Source: Candidatus Tectimicrobiota bacterium (lineage in GTDB: Bacteria > JACPUC01). From it: a stretch of 64,000 nt of DNA. Made by a program: the position numbers and the translations under genes. A model generated the notes under the pieces. The model was not told the origin of the DNA and did no database searches. It worked only from the letters and a program-made list of their open reading frames with translations. Location of the stretch: the NCBI GenBank assembly GCA_016192455.1, contig JACPUC010000026.1, positions 124,001-188,000 on the forward strand, in the 5' to 3' direction. Shown here in pieces: positions 1 to 7,891 of this stretch (position 1 is the first letter of the stretch; every line of letters starts with the position of its first letter).

Positions 1-447
1 AACGTTGATGAGGTGCAGGACTGGGTCGAGATGATCGTCTACTGCTCCCTCATCGACCGCGCCGGCAAGACGCACGTGGCGGTGCTGGCCGGGAACAGCT
101 ACGAGCCCTACGCCGCCATCATGGATAAGATCGTCGAGGATGAGGAGGGGCACGAGTCCTACGGCGAAGAGGCCATCGCCGAAATCTGCCAGGACCCGGC
201 TCAGCGCCAGCGCGTCGGTCAGCTCTTCCGCAAGTGGCTGCCGCGCTGCGTCAAGCTCCTCGGCAAACCGCGCAGCGCCGCCAACCGCTTCTGCGTTGAG
301 CACGGGCTGAAGAACCGCGACAGCGAAGAGGAAATCCGCGAGTACCTCGACTACTGCCGGCAGATCGCCAAGAACGTCGGCATTCCGTTCCCCACCGCCG
401 AGGAGCTGCGGGCCGAGGGGGTGATCCTGCCGCGGGGGTGGGTGTAG
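1..447 (+). CDS. PaaA/PaaC-like diiron monooxygenase component (5'-truncated)
   Basis: The frame is open to the first base, so the start lies outside the window and only the C-terminal ~148 residues are seen. The segment DKIVEDEEGHESYGE holds an E-x2-H iron-ligand motif in a helix, preceded by a YEPYAAIMDKI stretch like that of PaaA (phenylacetyl-CoA epoxidase catalytic subunit). The tail (LDYCRQIAKNVGIPFPTAEEL) also matches the PaaA C-terminus in style. The family uses a carboxylate-bridged diiron centre for O2-dependent epoxidation or hydroxylation of CoA thioesters. No paaB, paaC, paaD or paaE lies downstream, so the substrate is unknown. It could also be another ferritin-like oxygenase. 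Family membership is fairly safe, function is not. Confidence 0.7.
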   Translation, partial: NVDEVQDWVEMIVYCSLIDRAGKTHVAVLAGNSYEPYAAIMDKIVEDEEGHESYGEEAIAEICQDPAQRQRVGQLFRKWLPRCVKLLGKPRSAANRFCVEHGLKNRDSEEEIREYLDYCRQIAKNVGIPFPTAEELRAEGVILPRGWV

Positions 448-535
448 CGGCCCCGCCTGACGGCGTCCGCGGCGGGGCTCGGGCAGCGACACGATCGGCC
501 TCAATGCTCGTTTCGGCTCCCGCCGCGAGGGAGCC

Positions 536-1387
536 ATGGAACGCCTCACCATGCCCACCATTCTCCCCCCATGCCGGCTGCTGGTTGACGTAGCCTGGCT
601 GCGCGCCAACCTTGGGAGTTCCAGCCTCCTCTGCATTGATGCGCGCAACGCTGAGGAGTTCGCCAAGGGGCACCTGCCGGGCGCGGTGAACGTCGATACC
701 TACGCCTGGGGCTGGTACGACACCTCGCCGGCGGGCTTGCAGGCATACACGCGGAAGATGGCGGGTCTCATCGCCGGTCTGGGAGTGCGGCGGCAGGACG
801 CGGTGCTCTTCTACCAGGGCACCTCGGGGATGCTGGCGGCGCGGGGCGTCTGGCTCCTGCATTACCTCGGGCGCCAGCGCGTCGCCATGCTTGACGGCGG
901 CCTGCGCGACTGGGCAGAGACAGGCGGGGAGGTGACGATCGAGGTCCGTGAACCCCGCGCGGCCGTTGCCCCCGGCGATGCGCCCATCCCCGATGCCGCC
1001 TGCCTGGCGTCCTACACCTACGTGCGCGAGCGTATGGGAGACAAGGCCAGCATCATCCTGGACGTGCGCGCCGACGATGAGTACCGCGGCGAGAACGTGC
1101 GCGCCAGCCGCGGCGGCACCATCCCCGGCTCGGTCCACCTCGAGTGGCAGGAGTGCCTCGGCGCCGATCGCCGGTTCCTCCCGCCCCAGGCGCTGCGGGA
1201 GCTGTTTGTCGGGCGCGGCGTCACCCCGGAGCGGGAGGTCATTACCTTCTGCCAGGGGGGCGCGCGCTCCTCGCACACCTATCTTGCCCTGCGTCAGGCT
1301 GGCTATCCGAAGGTGCGGAACTTCATCGGCTCCTGGCACGAGTGGGCCGACCGCCACGAGCTGCCGATCGAAACTCCGCAGCGATGA
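536..1387 (+). CDS. Two-domain rhodanese (thiosulfate / 3-mercaptopyruvate sulfurtransferase)
   Basis: The 283-residue protein has two rhodanese folds, the usual size for this class. The N-terminal domain (about 15-130) has DARNAEEF and GHLPGAV but lacks the active-site cysteine (FYQGTSG there), as is normal for the inactive half. The C-terminal domain (about 150-280) carries the active loop CQGGARS with the catalytic cysteine near residue 239. It transfers sulfane sulfur to an acceptor such as cyanide or a thiol. GAGGGAG sits 4-5 bases before the ATG at 536; a second in-frame ATG lies at 551. The donor cannot be decided: mercaptopyruvate enzymes usually have CGSGVTA, thiosulfate enzymes CRKGVTA, and this loop fits neither exactly. 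Confidence 0.9.
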   Translation: MERLTMPTILPPCRLLVDVAWLRANLGSSSLLCIDARNAEEFAKGHLPGAVNVDTYAWGWYDTSPAGLQAYTRKMAGLIAGLGVRRQDAVLFYQGTSGMLAARGVWLLHYLGRQRVAMLDGGLRDWAETGGEVTIEVREPRAAVAPGDAPIPDAACLASYTYVRERMGDKASIILDVRADDEYRGENVRASRGGTIPGSVHLEWQECLGADRRFLPPQALRELFVGRGVTPEREVITFCQGGARSSHTYLALRQAGYPKVRNFIGSWHEWADRHELPIETPQR

Positions 1388-1456
1388 GCCGCGGGCGGGC
1401 GCCGCCGGTCCGCGCCGCGTGCCCACGGCGAGCTTGGGGATCGGGGAAGCACGGCC

Positions 1457-2368
1457 ATGACCCTCCCATCCAGCGTCAGCATTGTCGAGGTGGGGCCGCG
1501 CGACGGTTTGCAGGGAGAGGCGCGGCACGTCGCCACCGCCGACAAGATCGCCCTCATCAACCGCCTGAGCGCCTGCGGCCTGCGGCGCCTCGAGGTGTCG
1601 TCGTTCGTCAGCGCCAAGGCCATCCCGCAGCTTGCCGACGCGGCCGAGGTGCTGGCCGGCATCGAGCGCGCCCCGGGCGCGCGCTACAGCGTTCTGGTGG
1701 CGAACGAGCGCGGCTACGAGAGCGCCGCGGCGGCGGGCGCCGACGAGGTGGCCGTCTTCCTGTCGGCCAGCGAGGCCCACAACCAGCTCAACGTCGGCAA
1801 GAGCATCGCGGACACCCTGGCGAAGCTGCGGCCGGTGGCGCGGCGGGCGGCGGCGGACGGGGTGCCGGTGCGCGGCTACGTCTCCACGGTCTTCGGCTGC
1901 TCCCTCGCCGGCAAGGTGGAGGCGGCGCGGGTGGAGCGCATCTGCGGCGAGCTTGCCGACATGGGGGTGGGGGAAATCTCGCTGGGGGACACCATCGGCG
2001 TGGCGCACCCGCCGCAGGTTCAGGCCATGATCGAGGGGCTGCGCGCGCGGCTTGGCGACCTGCCACTGGCGCTGCATCTCCACGATACCCTCGGGCGCGG
2101 GCTGGCGAACGTCTGGGCGGGATTGCAGGCGGGGATTCGCGTCTTCGACAGCTCGGTCGGCGGGCTGGGAGGCTGCCCCAATACGCCGGGAGGGGCCGGC
2201 AACATCGCCACGGAGGACCTCGTGAGCCTGCTGCGGGCCATGGGCATCGCCTGCGGCGTGGAGGAGGAGGCGATCCGCGCGGTGGCGCGCTTCGCGGCGT
2301 CGCTCGTCGATCACCCCCTGGCCAGCCACTGCGCTTACGCCGGCGGCACCGCGGAGGAGAGAGCGTGA
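1457..2368 (+). CDS. mvaB: Hydroxymethylglutaryl-CoA lyase (MvaB-type)
   Basis: A 303-residue TIM-barrel of the DRE-TIM metallolyase family. VEVGPRDGLQGE at residues 9-20 gives the metal-binding Asp and catalytic Arg, LHLHDT the metal-ligand histidines, and VGGLGGCPNTPGG the signature with the catalytic cysteine near residue 240. It cleaves 3-hydroxy-3-methylglutaryl-CoA to acetoacetate and acetyl-CoA, the last step of leucine catabolism. It ends in a GTGA overlap with the enoyl-CoA hydratase gene, so the two are translationally coupled. It follows the rhodanese by 69 bases on the same strand. Confidence 0.93.
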   Translation: MTLPSSVSIVEVGPRDGLQGEARHVATADKIALINRLSACGLRRLEVSSFVSAKAIPQLADAAEVLAGIERAPGARYSVLVANERGYESAAAAGADEVAVFLSASEAHNQLNVGKSIADTLAKLRPVARRAAADGVPVRGYVSTVFGCSLAGKVEAARVERICGELADMGVGEISLGDTIGVAHPPQVQAMIEGLRARLGDLPLALHLHDTLGRGLANVWAGLQAGIRVFDSSVGGLGGCPNTPGGAGNIATEDLVSLLRAMGIACGVEEEAIRAVARFAASLVDHPLASHCAYAGGTAEERA

Positions 2369-3144
2369 GCGAGGCCCCCCTGCTCATCGAAGATCGCGAG
2401 ACCGTGCGCTGGCTCATCCTGAATCGGCCCGAGAGCCGCAATGCGCTGAGCCGCGACCTCGTGGCTCGGCTTGGCGAGGCGGTGGCAGCGACGGCCGCGG
2501 AGCACGGCGTGCGCGTGGTGGTGCTGCGCGGCGCCGGCGACGAGGCGTTCTGCGCCGGGGCTGACTTGAAGGAGCGGCGCAGCATGGGCGACGATGAGGT
2601 GCGCGCCTTCCTGCGTGGGCTGGGGGCGGTGATCACCGCCATCGAGGAGCTGCCGCAACCGGTGGTGGCGGCCATCAACGGTCACGCCCTCGGCGGTGGG
2701 CTGGAGCTGAGCCTCTGCTGCGACCTGCGGCTGGCGGCCGAGCATGCCCGCCTGGGGCTGCCGGAGGTGCGCCTGGGGATCATTCCCGGCGCCGGCGGCA
2801 CCCAGCGCCTGCCGCGCATTGTCGGGCCGGCGCGGGCACGCGAGCTGATCCTCACCGGGCGCCAGCTCAGCGCCATCGAGGCCCTGCCGTACGGCCTCGT
2901 GCACCGCGTGGTGGCCGCCGAGCGGCTTGACGAGGCGGTCGGGGATCTCTGCCAGGAGCTCCTCCTCGCCGCGCCTATCTCCCAGGCGCAGGCGAAACGA
3001 GCCCTGCGCGCCGCCGAGGCGGACCTCGCCACCGGCCTCGCCTTCGAGACCGCCGCCTACGAGCGCTGTCTGCACTCGGAGGACCGGCTTGAAGCCCTCG
3101 CCGCCTTCCGCGACAAGCGCCCTCCCCACTTCCAGGGACGCTAA
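2365..3144 (+). CDS. Enoyl-CoA hydratase/isomerase, probably methylglutaconyl-CoA hydratase
   Basis: A crotonase-fold protein of 259 residues starting at the GTG inside the GTGA overlap with HMG-CoA lyase. The oxyanion-hole segments are AFCAGADLKE (about 64-73) and GHALGGGLEL (about 109-118). LPEVRLGIIPGAGGTQRLPR (about 132-151) carries the second catalytic Glu region. Coupling with HMG-CoA lyase makes 3-methylglutaconyl-CoA to HMG-CoA hydration (AUH/LiuC role) the best guess for substrate, giving a two-enzyme end of leucine/isovalerate breakdown. The carboxylase and isovaleryl-CoA dehydrogenase genes are not in view. Family certain, substrate inferred from context. Confidence 0.88.
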   Translation: MSEAPLLIEDRETVRWLILNRPESRNALSRDLVARLGEAVAATAAEHGVRVVVLRGAGDEAFCAGADLKERRSMGDDEVRAFLRGLGAVITAIEELPQPVVAAINGHALGGGLELSLCCDLRLAAEHARLGLPEVRLGIIPGAGGTQRLPRIVGPARARELILTGRQLSAIEALPYGLVHRVVAAERLDEAVGDLCQELLLAAPISQAQAKRALRAAEADLATGLAFETAAYERCLHSEDRLEALAAFRDKRPPHFQGR

Positions 3145-3197
3145 TGCCGCCGAAGCTCGTTAACTAAATTGTGCGAGGGAGCGGTGCCCCTTCGCCT

Positions 3198-3211
3198 GCC
3201 TGCCGGCAGGC
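3198..3211. repeat. 14-bp perfect palindrome
   Basis: GCCTGCCGGCAGGC reads the same on both strands. It lies 13 bases before the larger REP-like palindrome, between two convergent genes, so the pair may act as a transcript end or as parts of one repetitive extragenic element. Confidence 0.7.
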
Positions 3212-3223
3212 GCATCCCGCCTT

Positions 3224-3251
3224 GTAGGGGCGGTTCGCGAACCGCCCCTAC
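3224..3251. repeat. REP-like 28-bp perfect palindrome
   Basis: GTAGGGGCGGTTCG followed by its exact reverse complement CGAACCGCCCCTAC, a perfect 28-bp dyad between the enoyl-CoA hydratase (+) and the diiron protein (-). The outer CCGCCCCTAC half recurs in the hairpin at 50993-51016, which suggests a dispersed repeat family. It has no T-run, so it is not a classical terminator. Confidence 0.85.
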
Positions 3252-3346
3252 GGGATGGGAGTGCGGGGGAAGAAGGGTCCGCCACAACAAATGGACCCCG
3301 CGGCGCAGCAACCTCGTCAGCGAATTTCCGCGGCGCATCTCACCCG

Positions 3347-4165
3347 CTAGATGACCGGGTCGCTGATTCCCATGGAGGCCAGCGTTTCCTGGAACGTGCC
3401 GAGGGCCTTCTCGATGCTCGCCAGCTTATCGATGCCGAAAATCTTCAGGGCATCAGCCTTGTGCGTCATGGCATCGACGTAGATCGGCGTCCACTCCTTG
3501 GCGACATCGCGGGCCAGGGCGGTATCTTCCGGATGGGTCTTGAGACGCTCGCGCAGCCAGGTGATGCCGAAGGCGACGTGGCGCCCTTCATCCTGGAGCT
3601 GGCGTTGCAGGATGGTGCGAGTCACCGGGTCCTTCCCCGACTCGCAGAGCGCATCGTAGTGCGCAGTGAACTGGCTGGCGGCCAGGAGCTCCCCCAGAAT
3701 ATTCAGGCTCATGACGGACTGCACCGGGTGCTCATAGGCGTAGCAGCCCGAGATGGCTTTCACCCAGGCGGAGTTGCCGCTCCGCACCGTATCCGGGTCG
3801 AGGCCCATCTTGCGCAGGCGCATGCGGTAGGCGTGGCAGTGGCGCGCCTCCTCGAAGCACTGGGTGGCCAGGAACTCGCGCGCCGCCAGGTCCTCCTTGG
3901 GGAGCTGGGTCATGATGCGCGCCGGCGCGTCGATGCCGACTTTCTCACCGATCTGATAGGTCGCCAGGATGCCGCGCAGGAGTTTGGTTTCGATGTCGCT
4001 CATCGGGCAGGGTTCATCCCAGTTAATGTCGGTGTTGGCGTTCCACTGATTCCGCTTCGCCATCTCGTAGAGCCGCCAGATTTCATTCTGGGTGTGGGCG
4101 TAATCGGTGAGGGCCATGCCGCTGCCTGAGCCGGCAGGGGCGTGCGTGGTGGCGTATTCTTCCAT
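3347..4165 (-). CDS. Ferritin-like (R2-type) diiron protein
   Basis: The 272-residue helical protein shows the diiron pattern E...ExxH...E...ExxH: Glu74, Glu106 with His109 (EEARH), Glu159 and Glu193 with His196 (DEGRH). This is the ligand set of ribonucleotide-reductase-R2-like and AurF-like oxidases and oxygenases. The reaction is unknown; candidates are oxidation of an amine, an aldehyde or an acyl chain. The start is supported by AGGAAAGGAG 7 bases before the ATG. It lies 33 bases downstream of the padR-like gene on the same strand and is probably co-transcribed and controlled by it. It is a second diiron enzyme within 4 kb of the PaaA-like fragment. Confidence 0.75.
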   Translation of the reverse strand: MEEYATTHAPAGSGSGMALTDYAHTQNEIWRLYEMAKRNQWNANTDINWDEPCPMSDIETKLLRGILATYQIGEKVGIDAPARIMTQLPKEDLAAREFLATQCFEEARHCHAYRMRLRKMGLDPDTVRSGNSAWVKAISGCYAYEHPVQSVMSLNILGELLAASQFTAHYDALCESGKDPVTRTILQRQLQDEGRHVAFGITWLRERLKTHPEDTALARDVAKEWTPIYVDAMTHKADALKIFGIDKLASIEKALGTFQETLASMGISDPVI

Positions 4166-4198
4166 GGGTGCTCCTTTCCTGTTGTCCGCGCAACCAGT

Positions 4199-4921
4199 TC
4201 AGCATCGCTCCCGAGTCTTGCGACTTCGCTTGGCAGGCGAGATGCCGGGTTCCTTCGCGTCGTGGTGTTGCTGCCGCCGTTCATGCAGAGGGCGCCGTGC
4301 ACGTGACGCGCGCTCCGGGGCAGCCAGGCCATAGAGGTCCAGCGTGGGTTGGGAGCCGTTCGGACCACCGCGGCCGCCTCGCTCCGCGAGGCGCTGCAGG
4401 GCCCAGGCGCACCAGTCACGGTACATCCGTTCGTAGCGCAATCCCCACTCCAGACAGAGGAGCGGCCCCAGCAGCGAGTCGTTCGGCAGGGCGCGCAGGA
4501 CGCCGTAGCGCGCCTCGATCTGCTCCTTGATCGCCTCGTAGGTCGCCAGTCGCTCGGCATGGGCGCGTGCGGCCAAGGCCAGCAACGCCTCGCCGTCCGC
4601 CGCGGCCATCGCGTCGATGCCATAAACGCGCAGGAGGAGGTCGTCCTTCATCTCGAAGCGAATGAGCGCCGCCTTCTGCCATGCCGCCAGCGCTTCGCGG
4701 CCGCGTCGGGTGATGGCGTAGATGGTCCTGTTCGGGCGATGGGTCTGGATCTCGCATTTCGAGCGCAGCAGCGCTTCGCGTTCCAGCCGGCGCAGCTCGG
4801 GATAAATCTGCGCCAGATGGGCGTGCCAGCAGAACATCACCGATTGCTGGAAGCGCTGACGGATGTCGTAGCCGGTCAGGGGCTTGCGGCGCAGCAGCTC
4901 GAGGAGGGCGTAGCGGAGCAT
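4199..4921 (-). CDS. PadR-family transcriptional regulator
   Basis: The N-terminal ~85 residues form a PadR winged helix: MLRYALLELLRRKPLTGYDI, then SVMFCWHAHLAQIYPELRRLE, then the TIYAITRRGREAL wing. The middle (about 90-180) is the helical C-terminal dimerisation region. The tail after about 190 is Arg-rich and low complexity. The ATG at 4921 is preferred over one at 4945: it gives the canonical PadR N-terminus, and the upstream ATG falls between the -35 and -10 boxes proposed here. There is no Shine-Dalgarno at either start. PadR proteins repress genes for phenolic or xenobiotic responses; the adjacent diiron protein is the likely target. Confidence 0.82.
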   Translation of the reverse strand: MLRYALLELLRRKPLTGYDIRQRFQQSVMFCWHAHLAQIYPELRRLEREALLRSKCEIQTHRPNRTIYAITRRGREALAAWQKAALIRFEMKDDLLLRVYGIDAMAAADGEALLALAARAHAERLATYEAIKEQIEARYGVLRALPNDSLLGPLLCLEWGLRYERMYRDWCAWALQRLAERGGRGGPNGSQPTLDLYGLAAPERASRARRPLHERRQQHHDAKEPGISPAKRSRKTRERC

Positions 4922-4932
4922 GCCAGGTTCCC

Positions 4933-4960
4933 ACAATAGGGACATTTTGTACTATGCAAA
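4933..4960 (-). promoter_or_regulatory. Promoter of padR-like gene with overlapping dyad
   Basis: On the minus strand TTTGCA (4955-4960), 16 bases, TATTGT (4933-4938). The predicted start point is only about 5 bases before the ATG at 4921, so the message would be nearly leaderless. A 15-bp dyad TTTG-N7-CAAA (4946-4960) overlaps the -35 box and could be an autoregulatory operator. Confidence 0.45.
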
Positions 4961-5329
4961 CTTTTCTCTATGAATGGCATGAAGGGGACCCTGCCGTCAA
5001 GAAAAAAATGTCTCCACCCCTGCAGCCGCGGCAGGATAGCGGCGGCCCGCTGCGGAGGAGACCATCCCGGCAGCCTCGACAGGGAGCAGCCCGCTCGGAG
5101 CAGGCGGGACCCAGCCACCACCCGCAGCGCCGAGGGGAGCGGCAGGCAGGAGCGCGGAGCGCTGGCGAGGGTTCGGAAAGGAACGGGGGGTGGTTCGGGG
5201 AGGTCGAGCTTTCCCACCCGGGGGCAAGGGGTTTGCCCCCGGGGCCACCATGCTCTCCTGGACCGGCGTCTGGGCGGCAAGAGACTGGCAGCCGGCGGGA
5301 GAACCCAGAGAGCTGCGTCCGTACGCAGC
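4946..5329. other. Intergenic region between padR-like gene and substrate-binding protein gene
   Basis: No gene is supported in these 384 bases. They hold the padR promoter, a run of seven A (5002-5008; a T-run on the minus strand preceded by a weak CCTGC/GCAGG hairpin, a possible terminator for the gene ending at 5330) and the hairpin at 5217-5243. Confidence 0.6.
5217..5243. repeat. 11-bp-stem inverted repeat
   Basis: CCCGGGGGCAA (5217-5227), a GGGGT loop, then TTGCCCCCGGG (5233-5243). It is a strong GC-rich hairpin about 90 bases past the stop of the substrate-binding protein gene. It has no U-tract, so it is either RNA 3'-end protection or an extragenic repeat. Confidence 0.6.
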
Positions 5330-6349
5330 CTACATCGCCGCCTTGGCCACGAAGCTGCCATCCCAGAGATCGTCGATGTTGAGCTTCTGCTTCACGAAAC
5401 CGTTCTCAAAGAGCCAATCCTGAAACTGCGCCACGCTCTTCATGTTCGGCTTGCCATCCGGAGCAATCCCGGTGGGCACCGCGGCTTTCACCAGCTCCGC
5501 GGGGACCTTCGTGTGCTTCGAGATGATTGCCGCCACCGTATCACCTCGCTCCCCGGTGCTGTGGTAGAAGCGCACCGCCTTCATATAGGCATTCATGAAG
5601 CGCTGCGCCGCCTCGCGGTTCTCCTTGATGAACTTGTCGGTGTAGATGATGTAGGCGATTTGGAAATCCCGCCCTTTCGGCAGCTCATCGCCGCGCACCA
5701 GGACCTTGGCGACGTTCTCGCGCTCGGCCCGGATGCACCACGGCTCGACGCAGATACCGACCTCCACCGCCTTCGTCTGCATACCCTGAAAAATCTGCGG
5801 CATCCCAAGGTAGGCGACCTTCGCGTGGTCGTACGGGACGCCCGCCTGCTCGAGAGCGAGCACGAGGAGGTAGCCGGCGCCGTTGAGCGGCGCCGTATTG
5901 ATAAGCTTGCGGCCCTTGAGATCAGCAATCTTGGTGATCTGGCCGCTGTCGTAGAGGTCTTTCCGCACCATGATCTGAGTGATGCCGTGGCCTTCGGACC
6001 AGCGCCCCTTATCGGCGACGATCTTCATCTTCAGGCCCTTGGCCACTGAGTTGTAGAAGCCGGCGCTGAGGGCGCCACCCACCACATCGAGCTGCCCCGC
6101 CGCCACCGGCGCCATCATCTTCTGCGCCGAGACGAAGCTCTCGACTTTCACCTCGAGCTGCTGCTCGGTGAACATCCCCTTCTCGAGAGCGATGAAGATC
6201 GGCGCATACGAGATGAAGGGCTGGATGCCCATATTCACCTTCTCCTGCTCTGCCGTGGCGGGGCCGCCCGCCAGCCCGGCGAGCAGAACCCCCACGCCGA
6301 CAACCAGGCCGACACCACGCAGCATTCGCCCTTTTGCTGGTCGATTCAT
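5330..6349 (-). CDS. ABC transporter substrate-binding protein (NMT1/SsuA/ThiY-like)
   Basis: The 339-residue precursor has a signal peptide (MNRPAKGR, hydrophobic core about 11-27, likely cut after ATA near residue 33). A periplasmic type-2 binding fold follows: SYAPIFIALEKGMF, then AAGQLDVVGGALSAGFYNSVAKG, typical of NMT1-like proteins that bind thiamine precursors, sulfonates or aromatic acids. A longer upstream frame exists, but GGAGGAAGGGAAG lies immediately before the ATG at 6349 and precedes the signal peptide. No permease or ATPase gene adjoins it, so its partners must be elsewhere. Ligand unknown. Confidence 0.87.
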   Translation of the reverse strand: MNRPAKGRMLRGVGLVVGVGVLLAGLAGGPATAEQEKVNMGIQPFISYAPIFIALEKGMFTEQQLEVKVESFVSAQKMMAPVAAGQLDVVGGALSAGFYNSVAKGLKMKIVADKGRWSEGHGITQIMVRKDLYDSGQITKIADLKGRKLINTAPLNGAGYLLVLALEQAGVPYDHAKVAYLGMPQIFQGMQTKAVEVGICVEPWCIRAERENVAKVLVRGDELPKGRDFQIAYIIYTDKFIKENREAAQRFMNAYMKAVRFYHSTGERGDTVAAIISKHTKVPAELVKAAVPTGIAPDGKPNMKSVAQFQDWLFENGFVKQKLNIDDLWDGSFVAKAAM

Positions 6350-6501
6350 CTTCCCTTCCTCCTCTGCGATGCTGAGGTTCACTCCGCGGACGACTCGGTT
6401 CATGGTAGGGAAGCGGCGGGGCCCCGGCACGAGGTGCAGGAGGCTTGCGCAAGGCTGCGACAGGTTCGGCTGCCGCTTCCTCCCCGCTTCTCCGCGGCCT
6501 C

Positions 6502-7509
6502 TCACCCCTGGGAAGCCCGACCTGCGGCGGAGTGGGCGGCGGCTACGCTCTGCTTCAGTTTCTGGCGCCAGAAGTTCAGGATGTCCAGCAGTGTCGTGTC
6601 GAAGCTGATGCGCGGCTGCCAGCCCGTCACCGTGCGGAAGAGGGTGTTATCGCCGAGCAGGACGGGCACGTCCGACGGGCGCAGGCGGGCGGCATCCTGC
6701 CGCACTTCGATCTTCTGCGAGCTCATTGCCAGGAGCTTCTCGAGCAGCTCCCGTATCGCAATGCACGACCCTGAGCAGATGTTGTACACCTGACCCGGCT
6801 CGCATTTCTCCAGGGCCAGCCAGTAGGCGCGCACCGTATCGCGCACATCGGTGAAATCCCGCTTCGCCTCGAGATTCCCCACGTGCAAGAGCGGCGGCCG
6901 GAGACCCAGCTCGATCTCGGCGATCTGCTTGGCGAAGTTCGAGCAGACGAAGACCTCGCCGCGGCGCGGCCCGGTGTGGTTGAAGGCGCGCGTGCGCACG
7001 ACATTGAGCTTGTAGCTCATGAAGTACTGGTAGGCGAGGAGGTCCTGCCCCACCTTGCTGACGGCGTACGGACTCATCGGTCGGAGCTGATTGGTCTCGC
7101 GGATCGGCAGCTCGTGCTCGTAGACCATGCCGTACTCTTCGCTCGAGCAGGCGATCTGAATGAAAGGGTTGATGCCGGCGCCGCGCACCGCCTCGAAGAT
7201 GTGCAGGTTGCCGAGGATGTTCGTGGTCAACGTTTCGGCCGGTGCGTTCCAGGAGGTGGGGACGAAGCTCTGCGCCGCGAGATGGAAGATTTTCTCCGGT
7301 TTCACCCTGGCGATGATCTCGGTGACCGAGGTCTGATCCCGCAGGTCGCACTCATGGATGGAGATGCGCTCGAGGTAGGGAGCGATCGCCTCGGTGTTGC
7401 TGCGCCAGCGCTTGATGCCGTGGACCTCGACATCCGACCGCGAGAGGAGGTACTCGACAAGGTGGCTGCCCGCGAACCCCGTGATGCCAGTGATGAGCAC
7501 TCGTTGCAT
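6502..7509 (-). CDS. GDP-mannose 4,6-dehydratase-like extended SDR
   Basis: The 335-residue protein has the NAD(P) motif TGITGFAGSH at residues 7-16, HLAAQSFVPTSW, the catalytic segment CSSEEYG and the YAVSK (YxxxK) motif, then RAFNHTGPRRGEVFV and RDFTDVRDTVRAYW, characteristic of the GDP-mannose 4,6-dehydratase / GDP-4-keto-6-deoxymannose reductase group. It would act in the cytosol on nucleotide sugars for deoxyhexose units of LPS or capsule. GGAGAGGGGAGG lies 5 bases before the ATG. No glycosyltransferase or mannose-activating gene is adjacent; a phosphohexomutase lies at 60-62 kb. Dehydratase and reductase cannot be told apart here. Confidence 0.83.
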   Translation of the reverse strand: MQRVLITGITGFAGSHLVEYLLSRSDVEVHGIKRWRSNTEAIAPYLERISIHECDLRDQTSVTEIIARVKPEKIFHLAAQSFVPTSWNAPAETLTTNILGNLHIFEAVRGAGINPFIQIACSSEEYGMVYEHELPIRETNQLRPMSPYAVSKVGQDLLAYQYFMSYKLNVVRTRAFNHTGPRRGEVFVCSNFAKQIAEIELGLRPPLLHVGNLEAKRDFTDVRDTVRAYWLALEKCEPGQVYNICSGSCIAIRELLEKLLAMSSQKIEVRQDAARLRPSDVPVLLGDNTLFRTVTGWQPRISFDTTLLDILNFWRQKLKQSVAAAHSAAGRASQG

Positions 7510-7630
7510 GCAAACCTCCCCTCTCCCCGGCGGCAGCGAGCTGAAGGAGCGCGGGCGCGGGCCCGGCCCCACCCTCCCCTTCCCGCCATGCTCGTTGCGA
7601 TCCTGCTCGGCGGCGATCGCTCACACGCAT

Positions 7631-7658
7631 AGTCTACTTCATCACCGCGCGCCTGCAA
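7631..7658 (-). promoter_or_regulatory. Sigma70-like promoter of the SDR gene
   Basis: On the minus strand TTGCAG (7653-7658), 16 bases, TAGACT (7631-7636), giving a leader of about 115 bases to the ATG at 7509. Confidence 0.55.
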
Positions 7659-7735
7659 AGATGCTGGGCCCAGGAGGGGCCCCACGACCTCCCGCGAGAT
7701 TACCCGGCACGGCGTACCCGCTCCCATATTTAGCG

Positions 7736-7764
7736 TTGTTCGAGTCCAAGCCACCCTGTATACT
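7736..7764 (+). promoter_or_regulatory. Sigma70-like promoter of the MltD gene
   Basis: TTGTTC (7736-7741), 17 bases, TATACT (7759-7764), with a leader of about 120 bases to the GTG at 7892. Confidence 0.65.
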
Positions 7765-7891
7765 GGGGTTGAGCGGAAATCTTGCTTGACCTTTCCTGGT
7801 CCCGGCACGGGCGGGAAGGGGTATGGGTGGGGGCAAGAATCCGTTCTGCCCCGCTGCGCATCATGGTTTCGCTCCAGAGAGGAGGACCCCT

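Larger units (their letters stand above)
7510..7891. other. Divergent promoter region
   Basis: These 382 bases separate two divergently transcribed genes. Apart from the two promoters (7631-7658 on minus, 7736-7764 on plus) no gene or repeat is seen. Confidence 0.6.

Noticed and set aside
251-2329. A 692-codon open frame on the minus strand across the rhodanese and HMG-CoA lyase genes
   Set aside because: Its composition is Arg/Ala/Gly/His-rich with no domain, and the opposite strand encodes two clearly recognised enzymes. It is a high-GC antisense shadow.
7736-7756. TTGTTCGAGTCCAAG resembling a tRNA T-arm
   Set aside because: The flanking bases do not form the T-stem and no acceptor or anticodon arm is present; the same bases make a better -35 element.
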